A stretch of DNA of 64,000 nt from Ectocarpus siliculosus (GCA_000310025.1 FN649750.1:4319246-4383245); one strand, 5' to 3'. Numbered from the stretch's first letter, positions 1 to 15,100 are shown. Made by a program: numbers and translations. The notes: generated from the letters alone by a model not told the origin.

Positions 1-134
1 GGCCATATTCTCCGATTTGATGCCACCACCGTACCGCTGTCAGTCTGCTACTGCCGATGCAACGCAGTCCCACGCGCTACTACCTTTAGGTACTCAGCGC
101 AATGCAATGCGTACAACAAACCCAACCCACGCAG

Positions 135-3100
135 GTTCCTTGGTGGAGATGGCACCGCAGAGATGGCCTTGTACCGTGTCTCGGGACACTTGTACACGGT
201 GTCTTTCGACTCCAACCTTGGAGACCTTGTGGTAAGACCTTCGAACATATTGACCAAATAACCAATAGTCCCAGGAAGGAATAGCGACCGTCAGCGTTTG
301 TGGATGACAACAACTGAACTCGGTCGCCAAAAATCCACACCGCTGAAAAAGTGTGCCCTACGCTGAGAGTAGGTACTCGCCTATTTGTACAAAAGGGATT
401 TTGAGACTTGTCAAACCATTGTTTACGAACGTAGGGACACGATGGGTCGTAAAACGTCGTGGCATACAGCCGGTCAGGGTTTTGCAGCGACTCTTCTCCT
501 ACATCGCTTCCACTCGTTCCTTTTCAATTACTAGGATATCACCGGGGATTCCAGCTCTCTGAACGGAGACGGCGCCAGCGTGGAAACGTTCCCTTCGGAG
601 ATCGTGAAAGGAGTGCTCCCGTCAAGGCACGCCGCCACAGACGCACAGACGGGCGTCCCTTACTTCTTGCGCCTAGCCGCCTCGAACTCCCTCGGCTTCG
701 GGGAGTACGGGGACAACATTGCGGTCGCCAAGGCGGCGAAGGCGCCCGACTCGCCCGGAAACCTATCCGCTGGAGTGGCGCTGCACGTCGATGAGGTCTG
801 CACCTGCCTTCTTTGCTCGATGATTTTTTGTCGCAAAGTCGTTAAATGGAACATGCTTCGGTGACGTTGGGTTGCCATGTGAACCAGAAATGCGAACATG
901 GGGAGTTAATCGCGTGCAGCCGATTTCGTCTCCAGCATCTGGAACTAACATGATATATATACCACACTTCAACCTGCACTTTCACGGCGTAGACGACTTG
1001 ACCCTTTGCTCACGCCGTACACTGTCCGCCCCTCCCACGAACGCCACGTTCAGGTGCAAACCGTGACTGTGGCGGCCACTCACCAAAACGAGGTGCAGAT
1101 CATCACCACGGCCGCTCCGGCGATCGTCGGTGTTCAATTGATGACAACATCGGCCGATGAGGGTGACACCGTCGAGGGAGATTTCGCCCTCCAGTTCCCC
1201 GAGATACAGACGATTACACTATTTTCCTCAGCGGAGGTGACGAGCGGGAACTTCAGCCTGACCTACACGGCCGTTTGGGCGAACGACAGCACCGGTGTCT
1301 TGAGCTCCGACTCGGAGACCACCGCTTGTATTGACTGGAACGCTGGGGCGGAGGACGTGAGTCGGTTCTTATGTTTGTGTTAAGGTGGTGGTTGTTATTG
1401 TTGTTGTTGTTGTTGTTGTTGTTGTTTTGAACGCCGGCCGGTGTCTGCCATTGAACCCTCTAGGTAGAAGGCGTGCATGTTGGAATAGCCGGCGGCAAGG
1501 GAACTTTTTATCACACAATAGCAGCATACTAATTCTTGCTTGAACAACGCAGGTGGAAGCGGCTCTTGAGGGTTTGTTGCTCGTCGACGATGTCACTGTC
1601 GTCCGTTCAGGCGATGCGTCCAACGCCTACGACTTTGGGTAAGTCAATCTTGTCCCGAGGAGGAACCATACCAACTGAAATGTTTCACCCACTACAACAA
1701 GTCGAGGGTAGCTTTGCAGCATTAATTTTGCTGGATCGCCACTGATTTGGTGGTTGTGACCCAACGTTCCGACATTTGGTTCGGGAGCGTGCTTGGTTTC
1801 ATCCGATGTCCCACAGGCTTGGGTATCACACCTGTGGTGTCACGTTTAGCGGGGAGATGCCGACATTCATTTGCACTCCACTACATTGGCGTAAGCAGGT
1901 GTACCTCGCGTAGCCTCGATCCCGCAATACCCGCACACCTTTGGAGCTTATTCGCCGGGGGAAGAAGCCCGGACGACCCTCTTCTGTCGCACGAACGTTT
2001 GCGTGGCGTTTTGCCTATTACGTATCATTACCCCCCAATGATTTCCGCCCCCCGCATGAACATACATCGATGCTTTTGCATTTTGCAGGTACACTCACGA
2101 GATCGCCTTTGTCGGTCGGGACGTTATCGGAAACGTCCAGCCTCTTACAGCGGACACAGACTCCTGCGCCGACTTTGTTGTCTCTGGCGGGGGTCAGTCG
2201 GGCATGACCGTTGCGACGAGAAATGAGGGAGACGCCCTTGGAACTGGAACTACGGCCCAAAACGTCAAGGTGACTCTACACTTGTAGCGTTTGTTTCGTT
2301 CTGCTCTGCTTCAAGGTTGATATGGTAGGTCAGTTATGCTTTTCCCAGCTCATGGGTACCTCGATAGGCCCAAGGACGCCCAAACTATGCCGCAGGCATC
2401 TATAAGAGTTCGTTTCTCTGCAGCACACCCTTAAGGTCGCCGCATCCGTGCTAAGAGTGCTCCTGACAGTGCTTTGAGGTATGACCCTGAACGTAGTACT
2501 TGGAATAGAAGGTCGCCGCATCCGTGCTAAGAGCGCTCCTGACAGTGCTTTGAGGTATGACCCTGAACGTAGTACTTGGAATAGACCCGTGCATAGCGTG
2601 CAGAAAGAGGAAGCCTGGAACTAAACGGTCCTCGTCATATGACCTTCAATGCGACAGGTGTTTTCGGCTGTAGCATTGACGGAGGAAGTTGGAGCCTACC
2701 GCCTGGCGGTGAACTTCAGCTCTTCCGAGCACTCTACCAAGTGCCTTTACTGGGATTCCACGGCAGAGGAGGTTGAGACAGCTCTGGAGCTGCTTGACAA
2801 CGTGGACTCCGTCCATGTCGAGAGAGACGGAAGCGGTGGAGAGGATGACGAGTGAGTGGCCAATGCTTGGACCTTCTTTTCTCTCGACAAAATTGTCGGA
2901 TATAATGTATATCTTGCTAGCTTTGAACATTTTATGTGTTGTCCATACGTTTCATGAGAGTCACCTGCGTAGTTGCTCAGTGCTTGCCGGACGCTTGAAC
3001 GGTCAATTTTCTGCTCCAAGACGTTTCCGCATGGGGTCTAAGTCAGCTACCCCATCAGACTTCCTAGTTTTCACAAGCTTGTCTGCTTCACACCACCCTA

Positions 3101-6100
3101 TCCATCTACGGTAATCCACCCGATGGATCCCGCCACGAATACCTTCGACCGCTTTTCCCTTTCCCTACAACAGCTGGGGATACACGTACAGCGTTTTCTT
3201 CGACGGAAACGCCTTCTACGGGGTCGGAGAGTCCGTGTCCCCGGTGTCCCGCCCTTCTCTCTCAGTCAACGCCTCCTCCGGGTGTTCCCCATTCTCGACT
3301 ACCATCGACGGAGTCCTGACCGCCCTCGACAACGACACCACCTGGAACGGCGTAACCGCCTCTGACATAGTCAGCGGCGGTTTCACCCTCAGCCAATCAG
3401 CTACCGCGGATGACGTCACCGAAGGGTTATCGGTTCTGCCGTCGGTGACCTCTCCGATGCTGACGTACCGGGGCGTCGCGGATGACCAGCAAGGGAATTC
3501 TTGGACCATGTCGTTCTCGAGCAACGGCGGGGCGGTGCCCGAGCTGGTTTGCGTCACAGATGCCGGCTTCGTCGGCTACTGCGAGGTGAGTCGTATTGGT
3601 TGGTTCGAAAGCCTTGTGAGATGTGCGGACTTGTCATCGCTTCAGTGGTGAGTGTAGACGCGCTTTCGTGGGTCTGTGGAGCTTACTGGTTTTTCAGTTG
3701 TTTAGAGGTTTGAAGCGCGGCCTCTCGTCTGAACGTTTCGTCCGCCGTCATGCTTCCCCGTTTCGCAGGTAACCACGCTCGTAGAGGGCAACGAGGTTGG
3801 AGGCAGCTTCTACCTCAACGACACGAACGCCATCGCGTCGGACGCCACAGCTTCGGAGATGGAAATCCTGTTGGAGGCCACAGACCTCGGGGACGTGAAC
3901 GTTACACGCTCTGATTCCGATGGCCGCGGCGGGTACTCCTGGTCCGTCACGTTCCACGACTACGTGGGAGATGTGCCCGCGCTGGTGGCGGACAACGACC
4001 TCACAGGCTACTCCGCCTCCATCACTGTTGTCGAGGTACGGGTGTGTGTTCCACAATCGGGATGGAGAGGGGGGCATGTAGGCGTCAGGGGGTTGGTTGT
4101 TCAACGTCTGTCTGGGCGGGCCGGAGTACCGTTGACCCCTGCACGCGCAAAGAGTCGGCATGCAGCACGTCGGGTTTAGGCGGAGAAACGGTTGGCGCGT
4201 GACAAATTGCTGTAGGCTTGGTGGAGGGGGTAACGGGTAGGGACCAATCAGCCTTTCTTACCCTGTCGTTACCTTCCGTTTGTGTCTTGACCACCCTACT
4301 CTTTGTCTACATGTGAACTGCCGTACAAGATTTTCTGTTTATACGTGTGAAAATTTACAACTAAAAATTCAATTGCGAACATGATGATATCATGACCACC
4401 AGGAGGTGAAAGGCAACGAGCTCGGTGGGACGTTCGCCCTAGAGCTGGAAGGGTACGTGACCGACGACATGGCGCACGATGTCACAGCTGAGGTGCTCCA
4501 GGGATCCTTGGAAGAACTCGGAAACATTGGAACTGTCGACGTCACCAGGTGACCGTACCTCAGGGCCACACACTTCAGCCAATACTTATTCACTTCCCGG
4601 AAAAAACGGCGCCTCACTGACGACGATAAATGCTGCCGCTCGTGAACGGCGAACCGACGGTCGTGCCACTGAAGCGTCATTGTTTTATGGCGTATGCTGT
4701 GAGACTTCGCGGGGGGGAACGGACAGTTTTTGCCGTCATTCGAGCGAAGCACTGTCACTATTGATGACTAAGCCCTTTTCGCGCACTATCACAAAGAATG
4801 TATATACTTCGTTACTGGCAAGTACATATACCGTAAATCGTAGACATGCACACCCATGCCACTCTATATTGTATAAACTCAGACGACTACTCCACAGTGC
4901 CGGCTTGGACTCTGAATTCCAAGCGGAAACATTTACCATTGGCACTTACCCTTGTATTGTGTGTCCCATGTTGCACAGGACCGAGATCGGATCCGAAGGT
5001 GGAGCGGAGTACCGCATCACCTTCGAGGATGTCACCAACTCTGGCGATGTCGCTCTCCTTGTCGCACACTCGGAGGGTCTGACGGGCGCCGGTTCCACGG
5101 TGGTCGCTAGGGAGGTAGGGCCTTACAAACGATTGCCAATAGGGGCGGGGGATACGGGTCGAACAACCCCGGGGTAGAACCTCAGCTGCATCCATCGCTG
5201 CAGCGGCGAACGCCTATCTTGTACGACTTACATAGCTTGGTTGTAGCGACATCATGGGTCATTATAGCAGGATGACAGCGACACAAAGCTGTCCGGCTGC
5301 AGTCGCAAATGCAGCGAGCATTGTAGGTCATGGCTGATGTTGCATACGTCAAAACGCGCACCCCCGAAAGTGGAATGGGTTCGCTCCAGGAGTCAGCGAA
5401 GTACGTATTTCTCTAGATATCACAGAGAGCAGGTCGAGAAACTTGGCTCGGTCGAATTCAATGCATCACCTTTGCTGACTTGGTGTTGAAGATGAGATGT
5501 AGCATTTTCTGCAGTTAAGGAGCCAGAGTTATGACTGACCCCCCCTACCGCCTTTTCTACACAATACCCCAGGTTGTGAAGGGCAGCGAGGCCACCGGAA
5601 GCGCAGTTCGGGTGTCTTTCTCGGCCCCGCAGCACTGCAGCACGTCGCAGGTGTCGCTGGACATTTGCGGGGACCCGGTGGCGTACTACGTGGTGGAGTG
5701 GGACACCTCTGACGGTTTCAACTCCGCCGCGCTTTCAAGCCTCGTTGTAGACGGAGAAGACCTGCTTCTGCAACAGCAGGTATGACGCAAGTGTTTTGTC
5801 TGTCGTCTTGATGTGGTTTGTGCGTTTCGCTTCGCTGTCGGCAATTGGTCACAGTACTGAAAAGTCTAGGGGCCTTCCTGCGTAGGCATTCACAGGAAAC
5901 ACGACACCGTTTTCAGGATGTCCGAATATGTTGCGTCCATCGGTGAGCTTACCTGTGACCGACACGGGCCAGTTTACACGTGCAAACACGGTCACTCAAC
6001 CGTATGTACTGCAGGTGTCGTCAAGAAGACAGTTTGCAGCACGACCTGCTGCTCTACACGTTCCCTATGGCTGGTGTCTTGCGGAGGTTTCGTTCATGCC

Positions 6101-9100
6101 CTCCCGCGTCACGCTCCCAAAACAACATCTTTGTCGCACCCTGGCTCCTTCGTTGTCAACCTTGTCCTAGAATACCGCGCATTTTCGGCTCCGCCCTAAT
6201 GTGTTCCATGAACCATCACCCAATCGATCTGTCCAATCCCCACACCTCAGCCGTAGTGTGTTCCATGAACCATCACCCAATCAATATGCCCAATCCCCCA
6301 CACCTCATGGATCAAACAGCGTGTCACGACGATGGCGTCGTCGGCCATGTCGGGCACCTTCCAGCTGTCCTTCAACGGTGAAACGACCCCTCTAATTAAC
6401 GCCGCCGCCTCAGCGGAGGAGCTCCGGTCTGCGGTTGAAGCGCTTGACAGCATCACCACCGCTGCGGTATGTGTTGGCGTTGACCGGCAACAACTGTGTC
6501 CGTAGGTCTGCCCTTGTCGTTGTCGTTGGTTGTGGGCTTGACAGCATCACCATGGTCGCGGTATGTGTTCGCGTTGGCCGGCAACAACACTGCTCTCGTG
6601 GTTGTCGGCGTTGTAAAACTCGTTGTTTCAAAATTCCGCAAGATTGCACAGAGCGACGCGGGGATCAGGCCAAAGCAAACGCAAGCGGGTGTAGCAAGTG
6701 TTGTTTCTTGTCCGGAATGGTTCAACCCCGAACAAATGTACCCCGCTGTTCAACAGGTGTATCGCGACTTTGCGGTAACTCCCATCGGCGGGGAAAGTGG
6801 TGACGACGCCGGCGAAATCCTTTTGGACCTCACCTTTGGAAGCCAGAGCGCGCAGTGCAGCTCGGACAACGAGGACCTAGCTTCTTGCGACTACAGCTTC
6901 TCGGCGTGCCAGCTCGTGAGACTGGAAGACGTGTGGTACAGGGTCAAGGCATCGTTTGAGCCCGACGGTAGCGGACAGGTGACCGAAAACAGACCTTCGT
7001 AAGAAGATATGCAGTCTATGAGATTACGCTAGGAGGCACGTGGTACAGGTTCGGCAATATTCGAAACCAACCGTGTCGAATAGGTGAACAGTGACAGTCC
7101 TATGTAGTGTGTTCTCCAAGTTGTTTTTTCTTTCACAGCGATTGGTTTCACCCGTCGGAGGATATTCAATAGACTTGTACCGTAAATGGGAGGGCGCAGC
7201 AGTAAGCCAAGACGGGCAATGAGTGAACCATTGACCCGACCTTTGCTCTGCGTTGCGCACGGGTTAGCCCAAGCCCTTATTGTCTCGGCATTTCCATGCT
7301 TCCACCGCACCCGGACACTCGATCCCCTAACCTTGCTATCCCCACCTCTATTGTCTTGCCAGATTCCGTTGGCTGAGGAACACGACTGTTCAGTGACTGC
7401 TTCCTACAAAGGGGACACCAAGACAGGATCCACACCGTACGCCTGGTCCTACGGATATGAATGGACAATTCACATCCTTAGGTAGGTTTCAATTGCAATC
7501 GTCAGCCAGCCTTCACCGCTACCCTCTGATATATTTCGATATTGTCTATTGCTTGAAATCTACGAGTAGTATTTAGTTGTCCAGATGCCCTTATAACTTC
7601 ATTCAAAAGCAACGACCCTCGTAGAAACGGCACTCGACATCTCTGATGCGGAGTTCGGTCTAATCTTGAGCGTACTCTGGGCATTGCCCACGAGCTGTGG
7701 ATAGCACTGCGTGTTGGGTGTCTGCCTGAGGTCAGACGTACGGCAATGAGATCTTCCCTATCCTTTGGTGGTGCTATCGTTGAAAACTATTCGATCACCA
7801 CGCCACTGCTGTGGATCGCTCACACTCAGCGAATAGCCTTCGTCCACCGTAGCCCGTGTCGTGTCAGAATATAGTTGTAGCGTGACTCAATCTTACTCTC
7901 TGTGACCAGGATGAACACACATATACCACGGAATACGGATAATATGCTTCACAAACGCAACCCCGACGAAACCAATCTCTCCCTCTGTCTGTACCTTGCC
8001 CTCGCCCTGACCACCGCTCGGCCGAATAACTCTTACCGATGGATGGATCAACTGGAAACCTCGGCCAATCAGCTACGTGGGAACTCTGGGACCGATCTCG
8101 AGCCCGATGCACTCGCTGTATCCTGCCGACTCAGCCGTCCTGTACATCAGCGGCTCTGATTGCGAGAGCTGCCTCTACATCCCCAACGACGGATCCTCCC
8201 TGACAATGGGCACCCCGTACTACGTTAGAGTCGCCGCCTACAATGCGCTGGGGGCGTCCGAGATCGGCAGCGGGTCGGACGATAGCTCCCTTGTTGTTGG
8301 GGTGGTACCGAACCAGGTATGGTAGAGTGCGGGACAACAAGCATGGTGTGACTAGCGTTTTGGATACCGCTCCTCTGGGCGTTTATGGTGTCTTGCAGCC
8401 ACGATATGGTAGCGGAAGCAGGCGATTTGACAAGCTAGAACCCGTTGGACTATAACGGGGTCGGGAATAAGGTGCAATGGACGACATGGCGGCCCCGGCA
8501 GCGTTCGCTCCTCGCAGAACTTTACCTCTAGGCCGTTACTCGACGAAATAGGATCATTTAGCGAATCCCATCCTGTAGACCATCTGTGTTTCCCCATCGT
8601 TTTGAATATGTTCGGTTTTTGATCTTGCCCACGTCTCACACTTACACGGACCGACCATTGACCCGGATCTTTGTTTGCGCGACTGCTCCTCTCCGTTCTG
8701 CCAACCGCCCTTCCTCGTCTGAATGGTGCGACAATCGTGGCCGAATTGAGCAGATCCCCTTCGCGCCGACGGACGTGTCGGTCACAGTGGTGTCTGGCTC
8801 GAGGTTGGAGGTGTTCTTCTGCGATCCACTCATTTCCAGCGGCGATATCCGTGGCTTCCTGGTGCAGTGGGACACTGACGAGGGCTTCGAGCAGGCTATC
8901 GAAGGAGGGGACACCGGTGGGTTGCTCATTTCATTCACTCGGCATCGTCGTGTCGGTGCTTGTGTAACACGTAGAAGCAAGTAGCTTGTAGGGTGAGCGC
9001 ATGGCGGTATTGCAAGTTTGATGACCAGGCCACCGAAGGCGGGGACTCCCCGCTCGTCGCCCATGCCACAGCTGGCGTTTGGTGGAAAGACGTCCTGTAA

Positions 9101-12100
9101 GCAATGTCGGTTGGTAGGTTGTTGCACAAGGTCTTCCGCCTTTAGATTTGATGTACCTGTCACAGGGTAGAGTTTGAATTGATGCAATCATGCTGACCAT
9201 TCACGTAAATTCCCGGGAAGCACACAATGTTAGCAAGAACAGCCGTGTAGCCTTAGGGCTGGCGCGGCGTATTGGCATGCCGCGTTGGACCGAAAAACGT
9301 TGGTCTACCCTAAATTGATCACGATGAAAAACCACCACCTACGGATGGTAGAAATGTACATGCTGAGATTGACGACTATTCATATTTTCTTGGGGGATAT
9401 CGTGTTGGCGCGTTGGTTCCAGGCGCCGGGTGTTCCGAAATCGGGTTCGGGTCTTGTGTCGTGAGCGATGCTGCCGTGGCCGGACAGTGCCCGTACTCGC
9501 TTCTTCTCACCGGACTGTCAGGTGGCGAGGTGAGGGCACAACTCAATGCAACCGACTCCGACCATGCGCCGCTCGTTCACTTCGTCAGCAGAACTTCGCT
9601 ACCAATATCATCGGCTTATTTCCGCGCTCAGCGTGGCAGCAATCACCGATATCAAAGCGTGCTAGAACCAATCCCATACAAGTATTTTTTTTTATTTTTT
9701 TGTCTTTTTTCGGCCGGATGGTTGTGGTAGAATTGTAGACATATCAAAGAGTATGACGCAAGGCAAGACATCACGTTGTTGACGAGGAAAACCTTGCTTC
9801 GCCCTAAGCGCGTGCCCCTTTCGTGTGTTGTTTCCCTCATCCGGGCGGTCAGACGTACTACATTCGTGTTGCGGCGCTCGGAGATGTTGCGGCTCAACCG
9901 GTCAACCCGACGGGAGACCCCCCGGACAACACCAACTGGTCGGGGGTCATCGAGGCCGTGCCGGTGGACCAGCCGCCCAGCTCGCCAGGTCCCGTGTCCA
10001 TCTACGTGCTGGACGGGTCTACACTGCAGGTGCACATGGAGGTGCCGGCTGAGAGTGGCGGGTCTGACATCACACAGTACATCATCGACGTCGACAGCGT
10101 GTCAACCTTCTCGTCTACCGGTCTGGCCAGCTACACCGTCGAGGCTGATGAGGTGACTCGAAGGGATCATCAATCCGGCCAAAACCGTACCCTATCCCCT
10201 TGGGTTATTGAACCTCGCAGTACGTCATGGTGGGGGAGAATGTACGCAGGCCAAAGCTGAAACCTTTCTATGGCACCTGACAACGGGGTAGCCTTTCGCA
10301 TTTGAGGGAAGGTCGCACATGTTTCGACTCATCATGGACATGCGCTTCTGTTTGTCTCAGCTGGGAACCCTTCACACACAACCACCACGCAGTTTCCGAT
10401 CGCGACTGAAGGGTGGCGATTAGCGGTAGACGTCACTTCAATTCCGAAACCCCCAATTTCCGAAACCAAATATGCAAGCATCCATCTCGACTTCGCCTTC
10501 AAATTCTCAGCTGGGAACTCTATACAACGGAGGAAGCGCGGTCTACGACATCCCCGACCTCGACGCGGGAACGCTGTACTACGTGCGTGTCTCCGCTGTC
10601 TCGGCGGTGGGTACATCGGACAGCACCCTCGCCGCCAACAACCCCGTGGCGCCAAGCCAGCACCCCGATGCTCCGGCCGAGATGGCGGCGGAGGCTGTCA
10701 TTGCAGGCGGGGAATCAATCAATTCGGAGATCGAGGTGAGCGAAAGAAAACATGGCATTGAATGTAAGGCGCCCTTGTACGTCGTGAAATTTCAATGTTT
10801 GAGATGTTCAGCTGGGAGTGACCTGCGAGGTAGAAGGATGGAATATGCATGCAACGATGTGATGCTGCGGAAAATAATTGTAAATTGGTAAGAACAAGGC
10901 ATTCGCCATCCCAACCGGCGGGAAAGGTACTTTAACTGGCAGTGGATACTTTCACAAGGGCACCCGATTTATTAGAGCAACACTGATAATGGCTACTATG
11001 TAGATTCGTCGCAAACGACAAGATTAATGTTTTGGTTCCAGGTGGCATGGGCGTCACCGGAGGAGAACGGAGGCTCTCAGGTTCTCGGGTACCGGGTGGA
11101 GTGGTTCGAAACTGAAACCGTCAGAAACGAAGTTCAGGCGGTTAGGATGACCTGGGAGTCCGGAGACGAACCATTAGAGACGTTCCGGTGAGAGGCCGAC
11201 AGAGATTGACCAAAACCTCTACTCCTAGGGACTGGTTGTTGCCGTTGTCAATGTTCTGGTTGTGATTAGAGACACCGAAAACTACGGCAATGACAACCAA
11301 AGCAGCCAGACGAACAGAGGAAATGCACTACGATTTATGTTCAAGACACATCAAAATGTGCCGCAGTTTCAACTTCGAGATGCCCGTAGCACGTTTCGCC
11401 TTGGCCAGCACGTAACGGCTTGATTTGATTATTGAGCAAATTGCTTCATCTCGGCCTCGATATGTCCATGATTGAACTGTTCTTTCGTGCTTGATTATCT
11501 CGTTCGGAGTGTGTCTTCATGTTCCGATTCTTACCTGTCATTTTCGGCCCTTGCGTGGTTACTCTACTCGCCTGGTTATATGCACACACGCGAAAGGCTG
11601 TGGTTCAAGGGGTCGTCGACCAATGTAGGTATGGACCCAGACGTTTCCTATGTGAGCATGCGAGACGCTCTCATGAACATCAACGAAGGGAGCGGCGACT
11701 TCCCAGTGGGTCACGTGGATGTCGAGGTGCGCTAAAGAACTAGGATTTTAGTAGCGCTTGCTTCGGATAGCAATACTGCACCCACCACGCGTTATTCTGT
11801 GGTTTAATGGAAGGTAAAATACGTTCAGAAATCGGTGTCCGAAACCAAGAGCAGCAGAGCCGTGTATGCAAGTACTCTGGCGTTCTACGCTACTACCGTT
11901 GGTGTATTGTAGCCTCGACAATTAGTCTGGCTTTCCTGCAAGTGCATGAATTCTGCATTGTAGACAAAAACCCACGTGTATCCAAACCAGTATTCCTCGC
12001 CCGTAGAAGAACGCCACGATCGCCGGAAAATAATGGAACACGGGAAATGGGAAAACTTTTTTTACGGGATGGACGAAGGGCTTGACACAATGAGTTTCTA

Positions 12101-15100
12101 GTTTGGCGACCGTTGGTTCTCTCCAGTGTTCTTGTGCGGCTATTTTTGGGGTGGATTGTCGTACTCATGTATTTCCCCTGCATGTTCTACACCTTGGACG
12201 GGTTCAAACCTCAAACTGCCCCTGCCCCCCCTGCAACTGCAACGTGTCAGCGCTCCGCCATCAACGGCGACGAAGGGTACGTGTACACGATCGTCTTTGA
12301 GGATACCGAAACCGATGCCGGAGACCAGCCGATGCTGACCCCGTCCGACACCTTCACGGGGACCGGTTCGATCAGGGTGAGGCAACATCGAAATGAAATT
12401 GTTTTTCCCCAACCATCGATGCACGAACAAATGGAAACATGAAAACCTGGAAACGTATTGTTCAAGCTGTTCTAGTGAAGAAAAGTCAGCGACCAACACT
12501 AGTTTTTAAGGCTGCATCCTGATGACGTTCAAAGGGAGCGCGACGGTGTGGACATGTTGCCCCTTGACCCCCCGTTTACCCTTGGCTCTCGCTGGGCACT
12601 GTCCACGACGCCATCGGCTTCGTGAGATATCTGGGTTTGAATCGGTGTGATTACAAATATGGTGTAGGCTCATTTAGTCTTTCACACGATGGGCGACAAA
12701 TAACCACTCTAGAGCAGGAAGAGCAGTCGTAGTAGGACGGTTTGGTCCCTTGGTTGCATGATGTGGTAAATGCATTTGGATTTTCCCGGCCCGCCCCCGT
12801 CACATAGACCTAAAGTGCTAGCACCGTTTGACCAGAAACGCTGACTACAACTTTGTGAACCGCCAGGTGTATGAAGTGACATCTGGTATCCGAGCAGGCG
12901 GCGCGGCAGAAGTGCAGGTGGTCTCCGTGACGGGGACCGGTACCGGCTCTCGGAATGCAACGAACCCGGATGAAGCCGTCGTTCGCGGCTACTGGAGGGC
13001 CCAGTTCGCCGCTTCCAACTTCAGGTAGAGCCTGTTCTCACTGCTATGGTAGGCTCCACCGGCCAGTCTTCGAAGAACTATCCAGTGCCTCATGCGATGT
13101 CCTGCCTGTGCCAGACAAGGCCACTATAAACCAACGATTCTACCGGAAAACAATACAACCATACCGACCGCCATTGACGCTTGCAGCACGTACATGTTTA
13201 GATTCACCCCAACCACCAGACCCATCTTTCACCCTACCCCTGACACTGCTGAACGTTGGCAGCACTTACGTCTCCGCCGGAGCATCTGCTGGGGAGGTGG
13301 AGGCTGCCTTGGAAGGGCTGGAGCCGACTGGAGACCTAACGGTAACGCGAAGCGAAAACGACGACAACGGTTACGACTGGCAGGTGACAAAGCTGTAGGG
13401 CATGCCAGTGACTACACTAGGCTTCTATTTGATGGAGGTCATGAAGCGAATATGCAAGCGAGGTTAGATGCATCCTGCTCGTCTCGCTATCTACGTCAAC
13501 TCAAGTTTTCCGATTTCCGATGTTCGATGTTCTATATCCTCTCCTCTTCCCTACCTCTCAGTGATGACGACAATTCTACCCTTGGAGCCCTAAAGGGGCC
13601 CCCCAAGACTCATTCTATAAGACCAATAGATATTCTATAATCCGGGTACACACAAGCTGAAATACCATGCGGTATACAGCAACATGATACACACACCCTG
13701 CAACCCCTCGCTGTTGACTGCCGTAGGTCACGTTCGAAACCCCGGTTGGAGACCGAGGTGCCCTTGTGCTAGACGACGCGTACCTGTGGAGCACTAACGA
13801 CGACGCGGCGGCCTCGATCTTGGACGGAGACAACGAGGTGGAGGAGTCAACAGGCGCCCTCATCTGCAGCGACTGCCAGGTAACACGACGTTCACACTCT
13901 TGGTGGTGATGTGTTGTGCGTTGTGCGTGTTTTTCGTGATCGACTTTGCGAGGCTCGCCTGATGCTTGTTGGAGGTTTGATTTGACTAATCGTGACATCG
14001 TCACGGGGTGGGGTCGACCGGAACTTTCACCTACACCACCTGCCTGGCCACTAGTAACGCAATTCGTGCAAGGACTGCCTCCGAACACAGGGAGACCGTT
14101 ACAAGAATACCACTATGTCCGTTGCAGACTACTTCTGGTTCTCCCGCCGCAAACGATGGCGTCGCCTTGGAAACACCGCGTCGGCTGAAAGGTCTCTGAG
14201 GCGGTTGGCACTCTTCACGGAGCCTGTCGGATATCAACAACCTCTTCTTGAGGTTGCGAATGCCTCACCCACCGCCAACTCGATTTTATTGATCTGCCGA
14301 TCGTCAGGTTGGCGAAGCCCCGGTGGGCTACGGTTACGCGGACCTAACCCAGGACGAACTGACTTACACAATCTCCGGGCTTAGCCCTGGGGTTTCGTAC
14401 ACCGTGTACGTCTCAGCGTTCAACCGCCACGGCCAGGGCGCGAGAGCCGTGGTAGACTCTGGGGTGGTCACCCCGCCGCTGGCGGTGCCATCCGCTCCCA
14501 CGAATGTCAGTGTCGCCACGAAGGGTTACAACGCTACGGAGGGAGATGGCATCGGGGATTCCCAGGTACGGTGTACGGCAGCGTTCTTGTTTCTGCCGCA
14601 TGTAAGGCCTGGTTCGTTTCTCCTGGTGATCCTTCCTTGGGGTTTCGAGTAGCGGCGGGTGCATGTTTCACCCTTTCTGATGGCTTTGTTGAACATTTGG
14701 CTCCTCTCGTGTCACCGTACCACGGCCTTACGGCCGTGTGAAAGATTCGCAAACGATCGCTTGCCATTGTGTAGGAGTCGGTCTCCCTTCCAGTGCGATA
14801 AGTTCTTCCGTTTGGATTCCAAGGCGGTTTCCACTCTTGCCTGGCCACGAACTAAGCCACCCTACGTCCTTTGACCAACTATCCCCACCGATCGTGGTAC
14901 GCTTCAGCGACTGCTGGTGACGTATTCCCCTCCTGCATCCAACGGGGGCGAGGAGATAACATCCTACTGGGTAGAGCTAGACCCAACACCGACGTTCGAC
15001 GACCCCATCACGGAGGCGTTCCGGTGCCCTAACTCTCCGGACTACGCCACCTGGGTAGTGGAAACCTCTTCGAACACCTCCATTTTCGAAGGGTGAGGAG

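Larger units (their letters stand above)
1054..5114 (+). other. Tandem array of the non-FN3 beta module inside the FN3 gene
   Basis: Exons 1054-1356 through 4979-5114 encode about five or six consecutive copies of a roughly 90-130-residue module without FN3 halves between them. Landmarks recur in order: a linker with EVQ or NEVGG, a G-x-F-x-L strand, an amphipathic helix of the type VEAALEGL or MEILLEATDL, the triplet VTR or VTV, an aromatic strand such as GYSWSVTF, and GDVPAL or GDVALL. Intron positions fall at equivalent places: one after the VTR strand (after 1638, 2851 and 4548) and one at module ends. This suggests growth of the array by exon-pair duplication. I do not know a database name for the module. 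Confidence 0.7.

Noticed and set aside
6015-6100. Extra FN3-gene exon after the CAG at about 6014
   Set aside because: Exons 5573-5779 and 6320-6466 already join in phase 0 with a sensible protein; the extra segment adds unrelated sequence and its frame soon stops.
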